Assembly: GCF_900108085.1 (NCBI RefSeq)
Contig: NZ_FNVR01000030.1
Span: 1-53,867, forward strand
DNA: 53,867 bases
Direction: 5' to 3'
DNA from: Algoriphagus boritolerans DSM 17298 = JCM 18970
Lineage (GTDB): Bacteria; Bacteroidota; Bacteroidia; Cytophagales; Cyclobacteriaceae
Position 1 is the stretch's first letter, and every line of letters begins with the position of its first letter. Position numbers and translations under genes: made by a program. Below the pieces are notes generated by a model that ran no database searches, was not told where the DNA came from, and was given only the letters and a program-made list of their open reading frames with translations. Below are positions 45,468 to 53,642 of the stretch, one piece after another.

Positions 45468-45643
45468 TCGTTCCAGCGGAACGAATGGTTGGTAGCCGAG
45501 GTGATGCAAGAGGCGGGGATCGTTCCATAGGAACGTTTGGTGAAAAACAAACAAGTTTCAATCGTAAATCACCATGCGTTCCGCTGGAACGCGGGTTGTA
45601 TCTTCATAGCTGAGGTTACCGACCAGATGTCCCGCTGGGACAT
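45468..45643 (+). repeat. Miniature hairpin element, copy 2 (176 bp)
   Basis: Hairpins A 45468-45484, B 45521-45535 (loop ATA), C 45576-45592, D 45627-45643. The 25-bp centre is identical to copy 1. B has ATA instead of GTA in the loop while the stem is unchanged. Confidence 0.9.
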
Positions 45644-45690
45644 GGATTTTTAGTTGACAGCTTGTTCTTGGCTTCATTGCTACTCGGTTC

Positions 45691-46347
45691 TCGTTCCAGC
45701 GGAACGAATGGTTGGTAGCAAAAAGTGTAATTGTAGGTAGGGTTCGTTCCGTAGGAACGTTTGGTGATTTTTTCCGAAATCAATAATTTGTAGAAACAAA
45801 ATTTTTCAGCCATGGCAAATACCTACACACAAATTCACATCCATTTAATTTTCGCCGTCAAGTATAGAAAGGCCTTAATTCATTCAAGTTGGAAGGAAAG
45901 ATTGCATCAATATTTTACCGGAATGATTCAAAAAAACGATCATAAAATGCTCCAGATTAATTCCATGCCTGACCATATTCATATGCTGATCGGCTTAAGA
46001 CCTGATCAGGCACTTTCTGCTTTAGTTCAGAATATTAAATCAGAAACCAGTAAATGGATAAATGAAAATAACTTCTGTGAGGGAAAATTTCATTGGCAGG
46101 ATGGCTTTGGAGCATTTTCGTATTCAAAAAGCCAACTTTCAAATCTCATAAGATATATTATCAACCAAGAGGAGCATCATCACAAAAAAACCTTTCTTGA
46201 GGAGTATAAATCCTTTTTGAAAGCCTTTGAAGTGGATTGGGAGGAAAAATATATTTTTGAGGATCTCAAGTAGCACCATGCGTTCCGCTGGAACGCGGGT
46301 TGTATCTTCATAGCTGAGGTTACCGACCAGATGTCCCGCTGGGACAC
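45691..46347 (+). mobile_element. IS200-like element with hairpin arms (copy 3, transposase-bearing)
   Basis: The same arms bracket a transposase gene: A 45691-45707 and B 45745-45759 on the left, C 46280-46296 and D 46331-46347 on the right. The total is 657 bp, near the roughly 700 bp of IS200-class elements. The right arm begins the base after the tnpA stop codon. Hairpin D has one end mismatch (GGGACAC). This is the candidate autonomous parent of the six miniature copies. Flanking spacers match those around copies 1 and 4, so it sits inside a larger duplication. Confidence 0.85.
45812..46273 (+). CDS. tnpA: IS200/IS605-family HUH-Y1 transposase (RAYT-like)
   Basis: The 153-aa protein starting MANTYTQIHIHLIFAVKYRK is a single-domain Y1 transposase. 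The HUH metal motif is PDHIHMLIG (His-Ile-His) and the nucleophile Tyr is probably in NLIRYIINQEEHH in the C-terminal helix. Such enzymes cut and join single-stranded DNA at subterminal hairpins (IS200/IS605) or act on REP sequences (RAYTs). Length fits IS200 TnpA. It is bounded on both sides by the A-B and C-D hairpin arms, which are its obvious substrates. All key motifs look intact, so it may be active. Confidence 0.9.
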   Translation: MANTYTQIHIHLIFAVKYRKALIHSSWKERLHQYFTGMIQKNDHKMLQINSMPDHIHMLIGLRPDQALSALVQNIKSETSKWINENNFCEGKFHWQDGFGAFSYSKSQLSNLIRYIINQEEHHHKKTFLEEYKSFLKAFEVDWEEKYIFEDLK

Positions 46348-46440
46348 GGGTTTTTATCAGATGGTATGTACTAAGCTAAGTTTTCTAGGAAATTTGCGGT
46401 TTGGCAATACTTCCAGATGGAATTTACTTTAATACGAGTC

Positions 46441-46611
46441 TCGTTCCAGCGGAACGACAGGTCGGTAGCAAAAGGTGTAATCGGACGCAGGGATCGTTCC
46501 GTAGGAACGTTTGGTCTTTTAGAAAAGGGCGATTTTTCACCATGCGTTCCGCTGGAACGCGGGTTGTATCTTCATAGCTGAGGTTACCAACCAGATGTCC
46601 CGCTGGGACAT
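46441..46611 (+). repeat. Miniature hairpin element, copy 4 (171 bp)
   Basis: Hairpins A 46441-46457, B 46495-46509, C 46544-46560, D 46595-46611. The centre (from CTTTTAGAAAAGGGCGAT) differs completely from copies 1 and 2 while the arms are conserved. The A-B spacer (GGTAGCAAAAGGTGTAAT) is closest to copy 3. Confidence 0.9.
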
Positions 46612-46658
46612 GGGTTTTTAGTTGACAGCTTGTTATTGGCTTCATGGCTACTCGGTTC

Positions 46659-46829
46659 TCGTTCCAGCGGAACGAATGGTTGGTAGCCGAGGTGATGCAA
46701 GAGGCGGGGATCGTTCCATAGGACCGTTTGGTAAAAACGAAAAAAGACCACATTTACCATGCGTTCCGCTGGAACGCGGGTTTCAGCGTTTATTATTTAG
46801 GTTACCAACCAGATGTCCCGCTGGGACAT
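46659..46829 (+). repeat. Miniature hairpin element, copy 5 (171 bp)
   Basis: Hairpins A 46659-46675, B 46712-46726 (CGTTCCATAGGACCG, one stem mismatch), C 46761-46777, D 46813-46829. It has a third type of centre (AAAACGAAAAAAGACCACAT) and a C-D spacer variant (TTTCAGCGTTTATTATTTAG) shared with copy 7. Confidence 0.9.
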
Positions 46830-46981
46830 GTGTCGCAGGTGAGATGGGATTTTACCCGTAGACTTTGTTTCTGACAAGCTATCTTATTCGGGTTTGGATT
46901 AGTTTTGAAAGCGAATTTTTATCGTATGATTAGAATCTGAACTCGCTCATTTTGCGGCCAAAATCCACGATTCCTGATCCA
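46830..46981. other. Spacer between element copies 5 and 6
   Basis: This is about 150 bp of unique sequence without a gene or hairpin. Unlike the other spacers, it is not repeated within the array. Confidence 0.5.
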
Positions 46982-47157
46982 TCGTTCCAGCGGAACGAAT
47001 GGTTGGTAGCCAAGATGATTCACCAGGCGGGGATTGTTTCGAAGGAACGTTTGGTGAAAAACAAACAAGTTTCAATTGGATGTCACCATGCGTTCCGCTG
47101 GAACGCGGGTTGTATCTTCATACCTGAGGTTACCAACCAGATGTCCCGCTGGGACAT
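46982..47157 (+). repeat. Miniature hairpin element, copy 6 (176 bp)
   Basis: Hairpins A 46982-46998, B 47034-47049 (degenerate, TTGTTTC/GAAGGAACG), C 47090-47106, D 47141-47157. The centre resembles copies 1 and 2 except for its last bases. Confidence 0.9.
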
Positions 47158-47199
47158 TCAGAGTCCAGGTATTTCGCTTGAATGAATTTACTTTAATCC

Positions 47200-47376
47200 G
47201 AGTTCCAGCGGAACGACGAGTTGGTAGCCGAGGTGATGCACGAGGCAGGGATCGTTCCGTAGGAACGTTTGGTGAAAAACAAACAAGTTTCAATCGTAAA
47301 TCACCATGCGTTCCGCTGGAACGCGGGTTTCAGCGTTTATTATTTAGGTTACCGACCAGATGTCCCGCTGGGACAT
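47200..47376 (+). repeat. Miniature hairpin element, copy 7 (177 bp)
   Basis: Hairpins A 47200-47216 (outer base pairs lost, core GTTCC/GGAAC kept), B 47253-47267, C 47308-47324, D 47360-47376. The centre is identical to copy 1. It is the last copy; the broken deaminase gene ends 72 bp further on. Confidence 0.9.
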
Positions 47377-47448
47377 GGTAATCTTGATTTCAATTTTCTA
47401 AAGTCTTTGTAACTAAGGTCTTGTGTCTCAAGTCTTGCCTCTAACGAA

Positions 47449-47997
<549 letters not shown>

Positions 47998-48079
47998 TTA
48001 AACAATATTGTAGCGTTTAAGACTACTTTTCGTAGTGTAGTTAAGTATATTAATTCATCGTATTCTAACCAACAATCAA

Positions 48080-48562
48080 ATGAAAGCAAAACTTCTTCCA
48101 ATTCTAATGCTACTCTTCGGCTTAATTAGCTGCAATGATGAGGATTTTAGTCCAGAAGCTAAGATTCAGGGAACCTTCGAATTAGTTTTAAGTGTAATTA
48201 ATCAATCCACAGACGAGATAGAATTTGATTTTTATAATACATATGAATTGAGATCGGATGGCACCTTCTATCGGGAGGATGTCACTAGAAATGTCGGTTC
48301 AGACGAAGTGCTGGGCTTTAGAACCTATGGTGACGGTACGTACACCATCTCGGATGAGATAGTCACGTTCCAATATGAAAATTTTTATTCAATGCAAATA
48401 GAAGACATCCCATATTTGCCGAAAGACCAGCTGACTTTCAGTGAATCGGGGAAGAATTCTGATCAATACAGGGTTCTTAACAATTACACGCAGCTGGAAT
48501 ACATTTGTCCTAGCAATGCCTTGTGCTCTTCTATTATACCACCCTATACGAAGATTGATTGA
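48080..48562 (+). CDS. Small lipocalin-like lipoprotein (160 aa)
   Basis: The protein has a lipoprotein signal (MKAKLLPILMLLFGLISC, Cys18) and then an Asp/Glu-rich mature part with repeated short strands (IQGTFELVLSVIN, TYELRSDGTFYRED, GDGTYTISDEIVTFQYENF), the pattern of lipocalin-like or DUF4923-type Bacteroidota lipoproteins. A C-terminal Cys pair (ICPSNALC) may form a disulphide. Function unknown. A terminator-like hairpin follows at 48581. Confidence 0.72.
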   Translation: MKAKLLPILMLLFGLISCNDEDFSPEAKIQGTFELVLSVINQSTDEIEFDFYNTYELRSDGTFYREDVTRNVGSDEVLGFRTYGDGTYTISDEIVTFQYENFYSMQIEDIPYLPKDQLTFSESGKNSDQYRVLNNYTQLEYICPSNALCSSIIPPYTKID

Positions 48563-48580
48563 AAGATCGATTGAAGCTTA

Positions 48581-48620
48581 AAGGAGGCTGTTTTCTAAGT
48601 GAAAGCAGCCTTATTTATTT
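48581..48620 (+). terminator. Terminator after the lipoprotein gene
   Basis: AAGGAGGCTG (48581-48590) pairs with CAGCCTT (48606-48612) with one bulge, followed by ATTTATTTT. It lies 19 bp after the stop. CTGCCCACTG repeats follow at about 48668-48702, a common low-information repeat. Confidence 0.6.
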
Positions 48621-48702
48621 TGGTAATTTGCCTGAAAAATGGCTTCGACTTCGTTCAGCCTAAAACAAAACTGCCCACTGCGACTGCCCACTGCCCACTG
48701 AT

Positions 48703-49446
48703 TCAACTCATCCACTTACTCAAAAACTCCAAAAACTGCTCCTTGTAATTCTCTCCGACCGCAATCTGATGATCTCCGATTTGAATAACATTTTTGGCGA
48801 CCGAATCGATATGATCCAAGGCTACAATAAAGGAGCGATGTACTCGCATGAATTTTTCCGAAGGGAGTAATTCCTCCATGTTTTTCATGCTGGTGAGCGA
48901 AAGCAATGGATTTGCTTTTGACTTGAGGTGAACTTTGACGTAGTCCTTGTACGCTTCCACATGGGTGATGTCTTTGAGCATCACTTTGACGAGCTGGTAT
49001 TCTACTTTCAGAAAAATGAATTCTTGAGTTGCGGTAGGTTCGGCAGATTTGGCAACGGGAGTATTATGGATTCGGTCAAAATATTGGTATGCCTTGGTCG
49101 CTGCGGCCAAAAAATCCTCGTAACTGTAGGGCTTGAGCAGGTAGTCGAGTGCTTCCACTTTGTAGCCTTCGATGGCAAACTGGTTGTATGCCGTGCAAAA
49201 AATAATGCGGGTTTTGTCATTGTTCTTTTTCCCATCGAGGATTCTGGCCAATTCCATCCCGGACAAGTCAGGCATTTGAATATCCATAAAGATCAGTTGA
49301 ACCTCATTTTGGTTCAAAAAACTCAACGCTTCGATGGCATTTGAAAACCTTCCCTCCAGCTTCAGGAAGGCGGTCTGACTGATGAATTTGCTCAGCAATT
49401 CGAGCGCTAATGGCTCATCGTCTATGGCTACACATTTCAGTATCAT
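48703..49446 (-). CDS. LytTR-family response regulator
   Basis: The 247-aa protein has a receiver domain with the acidic pair D9-D10, phospho-acceptor Asp55 (IFMDIQMPD) and a conserved Lys in DYLLKPYSY. A C-terminal LytTR DNA-binding domain follows (FIFLKVEYQLVKVMLKDITH, YVKVHLKS, RVHRSFIVALDHI). The start overlaps the kinase stop by 4 bp (ATGA), so the pair is translationally coupled. A likely target is the divergent outer-membrane beta-barrel gene at 50787 (inference from layout only). Confidence 0.93.
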   Translation of the reverse strand: MILKCVAIDDEPLALELLSKFISQTAFLKLEGRFSNAIEALSFLNQNEVQLIFMDIQMPDLSGMELARILDGKKNNDKTRIIFCTAYNQFAIEGYKVEALDYLLKPYSYEDFLAAATKAYQYFDRIHNTPVAKSAEPTATQEFIFLKVEYQLVKVMLKDITHVEAYKDYVKVHLKSKANPLLSLTSMKNMEELLPSEKFMRVHRSFIVALDHIDSVAKNVIQIGDHQIAVGENYKEQFLEFLSKWMS

Positions 49447-50528
49447 GCGAGATTAATCGTCAGGTTGACCCAATATTCCTGTTTCGCTTCGTCTTTGCCA
49501 AATTTCAAGCGGTGTTTTTCCGGATAGATCAGGCTTAATCGACGCTGGGTATTAGTCAGTCCAATACCATTTTCGTGGGCTTCGGGACTGTCGGCGTTGA
49601 CTGGGAAGATATGGTTTCTGGTTTCGAAGAAGACCGTGTCACCCATGACTTCCAGTTTGATTTTGATTTCACTTTCCTTTTGAGAACTTACGCCGTGTTT
49701 GAAGCAATTTTCCAAAAATGGCAATAACAGCATCGGTGCTATGACCAAATCTTCCTTTGGATTTTCGATTTCAATGGTAAGTTTGACCTTTTCAGTCATC
49801 CGCATTTTCATCAGCTCGATGTAATCCTCGATGAATTTGACCTCTTTGCTCAGTAGCGTTTCATTCTTTTGGTTCTCATATAGCACATAGCGCATCATTC
49901 GGGAGAGTTTCAAAAGAGCCTCCTGAGCCTTTTTTACATCCAGGTTAGTAAGTGCGTAGATGTTGTTAAGCGTGTTGAAGAAGAAGTGCGGGTTGATCTG
50001 GGCTTTGAGATAGGAGAGTTCTGTGTTGATTCGCTGCCGGTCAAGTTCCCGACGAAGGGTTTCATCTTTTTGCCACTTCTGTACTAAAGCCAAGGAAGTA
50101 CTCAGGCCTATAGATACCAAAAAAAGCAACATTTGAAATACATCTCCTGGCAGCCACCTTTTCCTGTGTGGATCGAAGGGTTTGCCTGGGTTGAATACTT
50201 CGTGCATTTTTTCGGAGTAAAGTGTGAACTGCTCGAAGTAGATAATCAGTCCATAGAAAAAGACTGCACCAAGAATTACTATCAAAAGATAGAGGTAGTT
50301 TTTTCCGGGAAGGAGAATCTTAGGGACTATTAAAGAAGCATTGGTATAAAAAATTGAAATCAACAGTAAAACAAGAAAAACCTGCTTCCACCAAAATTGA
50401 ACAGGAAGCTGGATTTCCCCCATTCTCCAGGAGAGCGGGGATAGCAGCAAGAGTACAATACAGAGCATAAACCAGCCCAGGATGTGTACAAGAACCGAAA
50501 GCCTTTTTTTAGGGGTAAATGATAGCAT
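49443..50528 (-). CDS. LytS-type (His_kinase) sensor kinase
   Basis: The 361-aa protein has four helices in the first 145 residues (about 12-32, 48-68, 76-97, 128-148) with short loops and no large sensor domain, then the His_kinase core: phospho-acceptor His181 in QINPHFFFNTLNN, a YVLYENQ linker and an ATPase with GIGLTNTQRRL. Such kinases usually partner LytTR regulators. The signal is unknown and may be membrane-embedded or periplasmic-loop sensed. Confidence 0.92.
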   Translation of the reverse strand: MLSFTPKKRLSVLVHILGWFMLCIVLLLLSPLSWRMGEIQLPVQFWWKQVFLVLLLISIFYTNASLIVPKILLPGKNYLYLLIVILGAVFFYGLIIYFEQFTLYSEKMHEVFNPGKPFDPHRKRWLPGDVFQMLLFLVSIGLSTSLALVQKWQKDETLRRELDRQRINTELSYLKAQINPHFFFNTLNNIYALTNLDVKKAQEALLKLSRMMRYVLYENQKNETLLSKEVKFIEDYIELMKMRMTEKVKLTIEIENPKEDLVIAPMLLLPFLENCFKHGVSSQKESEIKIKLEVMGDTVFFETRNHIFPVNADSPEAHENGIGLTNTQRRLSLIYPEKHRLKFGKDEAKQEYWVNLTINLA

Positions 50529-50786
50529 ACGATTGATTTTCAGTGCTCAAACTAAGTCAAATTACTTCTATCCCTCAAACACAATCTACCAAAACAGAGA
50601 TTTAACCTATGGAAAGCCTGTTTACAAGGATAAACCCTCAAGCCGTTGAATTCTCAAGGTTCGTCCTGATTTTGGTGGGATTTGTCGATGAAGTATCCCT
50701 TCTGGTCTATTACATTTTTTAGGGCCAAACAATGCCCTCAACTTTGGGGTATCAGTAGGTAGAAGTCCCTATTGGAAAACAATGAC

Positions 50787-53309
50787 ATGAAAAAATTACT
50801 CAATCTAATTATCGCCTTTACCATTTTCGGAGGTACTGCTTCTTATGCGCAGCAGACTGAAGAAAGAAAAGAGCCTGCAAGGATCATCGGCGTGGCCAAA
50901 GACCTAAAAACAGGTGAGCCTGTAGGCTATGCTACTGCGGCACTATATAAATCAGGAACTGATCTCAGTACATCCGGAGCGGTGGCAGATGGGGATGGGG
51001 TTTTCTTTATTACCGGATTTGATACTGGTACTTACGAATTGCAGATTAGCTTCCTTGGCTACGAGACCGTGAAGCGTACAATTACTATCAACTCTGTCGA
51101 TGCAGATATCAACTTGGGTGAAATCGGTATGACGGACGAAGGTTTGGCTCTTGAGGAAGTGACCGTTCAGGGACAGCGCGAACTGATCGAAGAGCGAGTG
51201 GACAGAACAATCTACAAAGCAGAAAATGACAAAACAACCGCAGGAGGTGATGCAACGGACGTATTGAGAAGAGTACCGATGCTTTCAGTCGATTTGGACG
51301 GTAATGTTTCCATGCGAGGAAGTAGCAATATTTTGGTGTTGATCGACAACAGACCTTCAGCTATTGCGGCTTCGTCCATTGCTGATGCATTGAAGCAGAT
51401 CCCCGCAGATGAAATCAAAGCGGTAGAGGTAATCACTTCTCCATCTGCTAGATTCGATGCAGAAGGTACCTCAGGGGTAATCAACATTGTAACAAAAAAG
51501 AATAACCTTCAAGGTGTTACTTTAAATATCAATTCGGGATTTGGATTGAGAGGTTCAAACCTTGGACTTCAGGGAAGTGCCAGAAAAGGTAAATTGGGAT
51601 TTAGCTTGGGAGGTTTCGGTCGATCAGGGTACAATCTTCTTGGTAGATTCGAAAATGAGCAGATCATTACCAATCCTGACAATTCTATCTCCCGGGTGAT
51701 TCAGTCTGCAGACACGGAAAGAAGAGATATTTTCGGCAGATATAATTTCGGAGTGGATTATGATATCAACGAGTACAATTTCATTACCGGTGCCATCAAC
51801 TTCGGTATTAGAAATTCAAATAATGAGCAGACTAATTTTTTGACTGAAAACTTTCGAAATAATGACCTGATCAGTAACAGACTCAGAAACACAGATACCA
51901 AAGATTTGAGCAATTCTGTGGACGTGAGTTTAAACTACACCAGATCTTTCGAGAAAAAGGGAAGAGAGTTGAGTTTGTTGACACTTTATAGCCGAAATAA
52001 CCGGGAGAACTCTTTTATTAATACACTGTTCACAGAGGACTTCAGCACGATTGATTCCCGATTGAAAAATGACAACCCAAGCCGAAATGAAGAATTTACC
52101 GTGCAGTTGGATTATGTGACTCCTTTGGATGAGAAGGGAAATCAAATTCTGGAATATGGGGCAAAAAATATATTGAGAAAAGCGTATTCTGACTTTGCCT
52201 ATTTTGAAGCAGAAGGTGCTGATGGGGAATTTGTAGAAGATCCGAATCCTGCCAGAAACAATGACTTTAGCTACGATCAAAATGTCACTGCGGGTTATCT
52301 GTCTTACACCTTCGCCTTCTTGGAGAATTACACCTTAAAACCTGGCGTACGATATGAATACACCACCATCAATGCTGACTTCAGAACAGAATTTGTGGCT
52401 GATATTCCTTCTTATGGTACTTGGGTACCGAGCATCAATGCTTCCAGAAAGTTGAAGAATGGAAATATGATCAAGGCCGCTTACAACAGAAGAATTCAAA
52501 GACCTTCGCTTCGTTTCCTGAATCCCAACATTGAAGCTTCCAACCCGCTTCAGATATCACAAGGTAATCCTGAACTCGATCCTGAATTAACTGATAACTA
52601 CGAGTTGGGCTATAGCACATTTATCAAAGGAACGACCTTGAATTTCACCACTTTCTACAGAAATACCACAGGTTCTATTCAGGCTATCCGAGACGTGCTT
52701 GACGGAGGAATTATCTCTACGACTTTTGAAAATATTGGTCAGGAGCAGACAGTAGGAGCCAATATTTTTGCAAACGTGAATATCAACAATAAATTCTCCC
52801 TGAATGGTGGGTTTGACTTGTACTACGCCATGCTGGACAACGGTCTGACAGATCCTCAGTTTGCAGCAAGCAATGAAGGGTTTGTGGTAAGTGGTCGAAT
52901 TTTCGGAAACTATACCCTTCCAAAAAGCTGGCAAGTGCAGTTGTTCTCCTTTGCAAGAGGACGACAGGTACAACTTCAGGGAACCTCAGGTGGATTTGCG
53001 GTGTACGGATTGAGCATGAACAAGCAATTTGCAGAAAAAAGAGGAAGCGTTGGTTTCGGAGTGGAAAACTTCCTTGCCAAGGAATTCATCATCAGAAATG
53101 AAATCGTCACACCTACCATTATCCAGAATAGTGTAAATGCAACCCGAAACATGAACTTCAAAGTGAATTTCAGCTACAGAATCGGAAAGCTTTCCATGGA
53201 TCAGCGTCCAAAAAGAAGAAAGTCAATTAATAATGATGACTTGAAAGATGGTGGAGGGGATGGTGGCCAAGAAGGACAAGGCGGTGTGGCACCCGTTAGA
53301 AACAGATAA
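50787..53309 (+). CDS. Outer-membrane beta-barrel receptor with carboxypeptidase-regulatory domain
   Basis: From ATG 50787 the protein is 840 aa. A TTG 15 bp upstream is a poorer start because the signal peptide begins MKKLLNLIIAFTIFGG and is cleaved after SYA. A CarboxypepD_reg-like domain (about 30-110) follows, then a plug-like segment (DVLRRVPMLSVDLDGNVSMRG, about 160-230), then a long barrel with aromatic strands and a C-terminal basic/Asp/Gly-rich tail instead of a terminal Phe. The layout matches the OMP_b-brl_3 (TonB-receptor-like) family of Bacteroidota. The divergent LytS/LytTR pair may control it. Ligand unknown. A terminator follows. Confidence 0.88.
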   Translation: MKKLLNLIIAFTIFGGTASYAQQTEERKEPARIIGVAKDLKTGEPVGYATAALYKSGTDLSTSGAVADGDGVFFITGFDTGTYELQISFLGYETVKRTITINSVDADINLGEIGMTDEGLALEEVTVQGQRELIEERVDRTIYKAENDKTTAGGDATDVLRRVPMLSVDLDGNVSMRGSSNILVLIDNRPSAIAASSIADALKQIPADEIKAVEVITSPSARFDAEGTSGVINIVTKKNNLQGVTLNINSGFGLRGSNLGLQGSARKGKLGFSLGGFGRSGYNLLGRFENEQIITNPDNSISRVIQSADTERRDIFGRYNFGVDYDINEYNFITGAINFGIRNSNNEQTNFLTENFRNNDLISNRLRNTDTKDLSNSVDVSLNYTRSFEKKGRELSLLTLYSRNNRENSFINTLFTEDFSTIDSRLKNDNPSRNEEFTVQLDYVTPLDEKGNQILEYGAKNILRKAYSDFAYFEAEGADGEFVEDPNPARNNDFSYDQNVTAGYLSYTFAFLENYTLKPGVRYEYTTINADFRTEFVADIPSYGTWVPSINASRKLKNGNMIKAAYNRRIQRPSLRFLNPNIEASNPLQISQGNPELDPELTDNYELGYSTFIKGTTLNFTTFYRNTTGSIQAIRDVLDGGIISTTFENIGQEQTVGANIFANVNINNKFSLNGGFDLYYAMLDNGLTDPQFAASNEGFVVSGRIFGNYTLPKSWQVQLFSFARGRQVQLQGTSGGFAVYGLSMNKQFAEKRGSVGFGVENFLAKEFIIRNEIVTPTIIQNSVNATRNMNFKVNFSYRIGKLSMDQRPKRRKSINNDDLKDGGGDGGQEGQGGVAPVRNR

Positions 53310-53318
53310 ATCAATAAG

Positions 53319-53346
53319 ACCCTGACTTGAAAAATCAGGGTTTTTT
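53319..53346 (+). terminator. Terminator after the beta-barrel receptor gene
   Basis: ACCCTGA (53319-53325) pairs with TCAGGGT (53335-53341) around a 9-nt loop, followed by T6. It is 10 bp after the receptor stop codon. Confidence 0.85.
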
Positions 53347-53570
53347 ACTCCTAGTCTCCTCTGGTGACCAAAAAAATCAATAGAAAATAAATAGATAGAT
53401 TGGGTAACAAAAATCCCGGACTTCATAGGTCTGGGCATTTTTGTGCGTGAATTAAACTAATGATATTACTTACTTAAAGCCTAATGAATGTAAGCTAGAC
53501 TAGCGGGTACAAAAAACCCGGCTCAAAGATGGAGGCCACTGAAAAAGTCCTTTAATGGTTAATTGTTAGT
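53347..53570. other. Intergenic region with possible IS end
   Basis: Two weak hairpins are visible: about 53408-53443 (AAAATCCC...GGGCATTTT) and 53504-53520 (CGGGT/ACCCG). GGCCACTGAAAAAGTCC at 53534-53550 recalls ends of IS1182-like elements and may be the left end of the transposon entering at 53643. No gene is seen. Confidence 0.4.
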
Positions 53571-53611
53571 AAAAAAAGGTGTAAGAAAATTACTTTTCTA
53601 CACCTTTTTTT
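53571..53611 (+). terminator. Strong hairpin upstream of the right-edge transposase
   Basis: AAAAAAAGGTGTA (53571-53583) pairs perfectly with TACACCTTTTTTT (53599-53611), and GAAAA/TTTTC extend the stem around a TTAC loop; the 3' arm supplies the T run. It lies 31 bp before the transposase ATG. It would insulate the IS from outside transcription, as the hairpin at 239-273 does at the other edge. Confidence 0.8.
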
Positions 53612-53642
53612 GTATCTTTTTGTGTATAAAATACTCAATTTC

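Noticed and set aside
45199..47376. CRISPR array
   Set aside because: The repeats are hairpins of several types in 171-177 bp units with similar spacers and one transposase gene. There are no short identical repeats with unique spacers and no cas genes.
46424..47381. Several open frames of 60-110 codons on both strands in the hairpin array
   Set aside because: They translate the hairpins themselves (recurring VPAERMVGSRG- and LPTRCPAGT-like phrases) and shift with each copy, so they are by-products of the repeat.
48668..48705. CTGCCCACTG tandem repeats as a functional array
   Set aside because: Short, irregular and of a kind seen commonly in Bacteroidota intergenic DNA; nothing suggests a specific role.
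48703..50786. Specific LytTR binding sites in the gap before the beta-barrel gene
   Set aside because: I looked for paired direct repeats near 50529-50786 and found no convincing pair; regulation of the barrel gene stays an inference.
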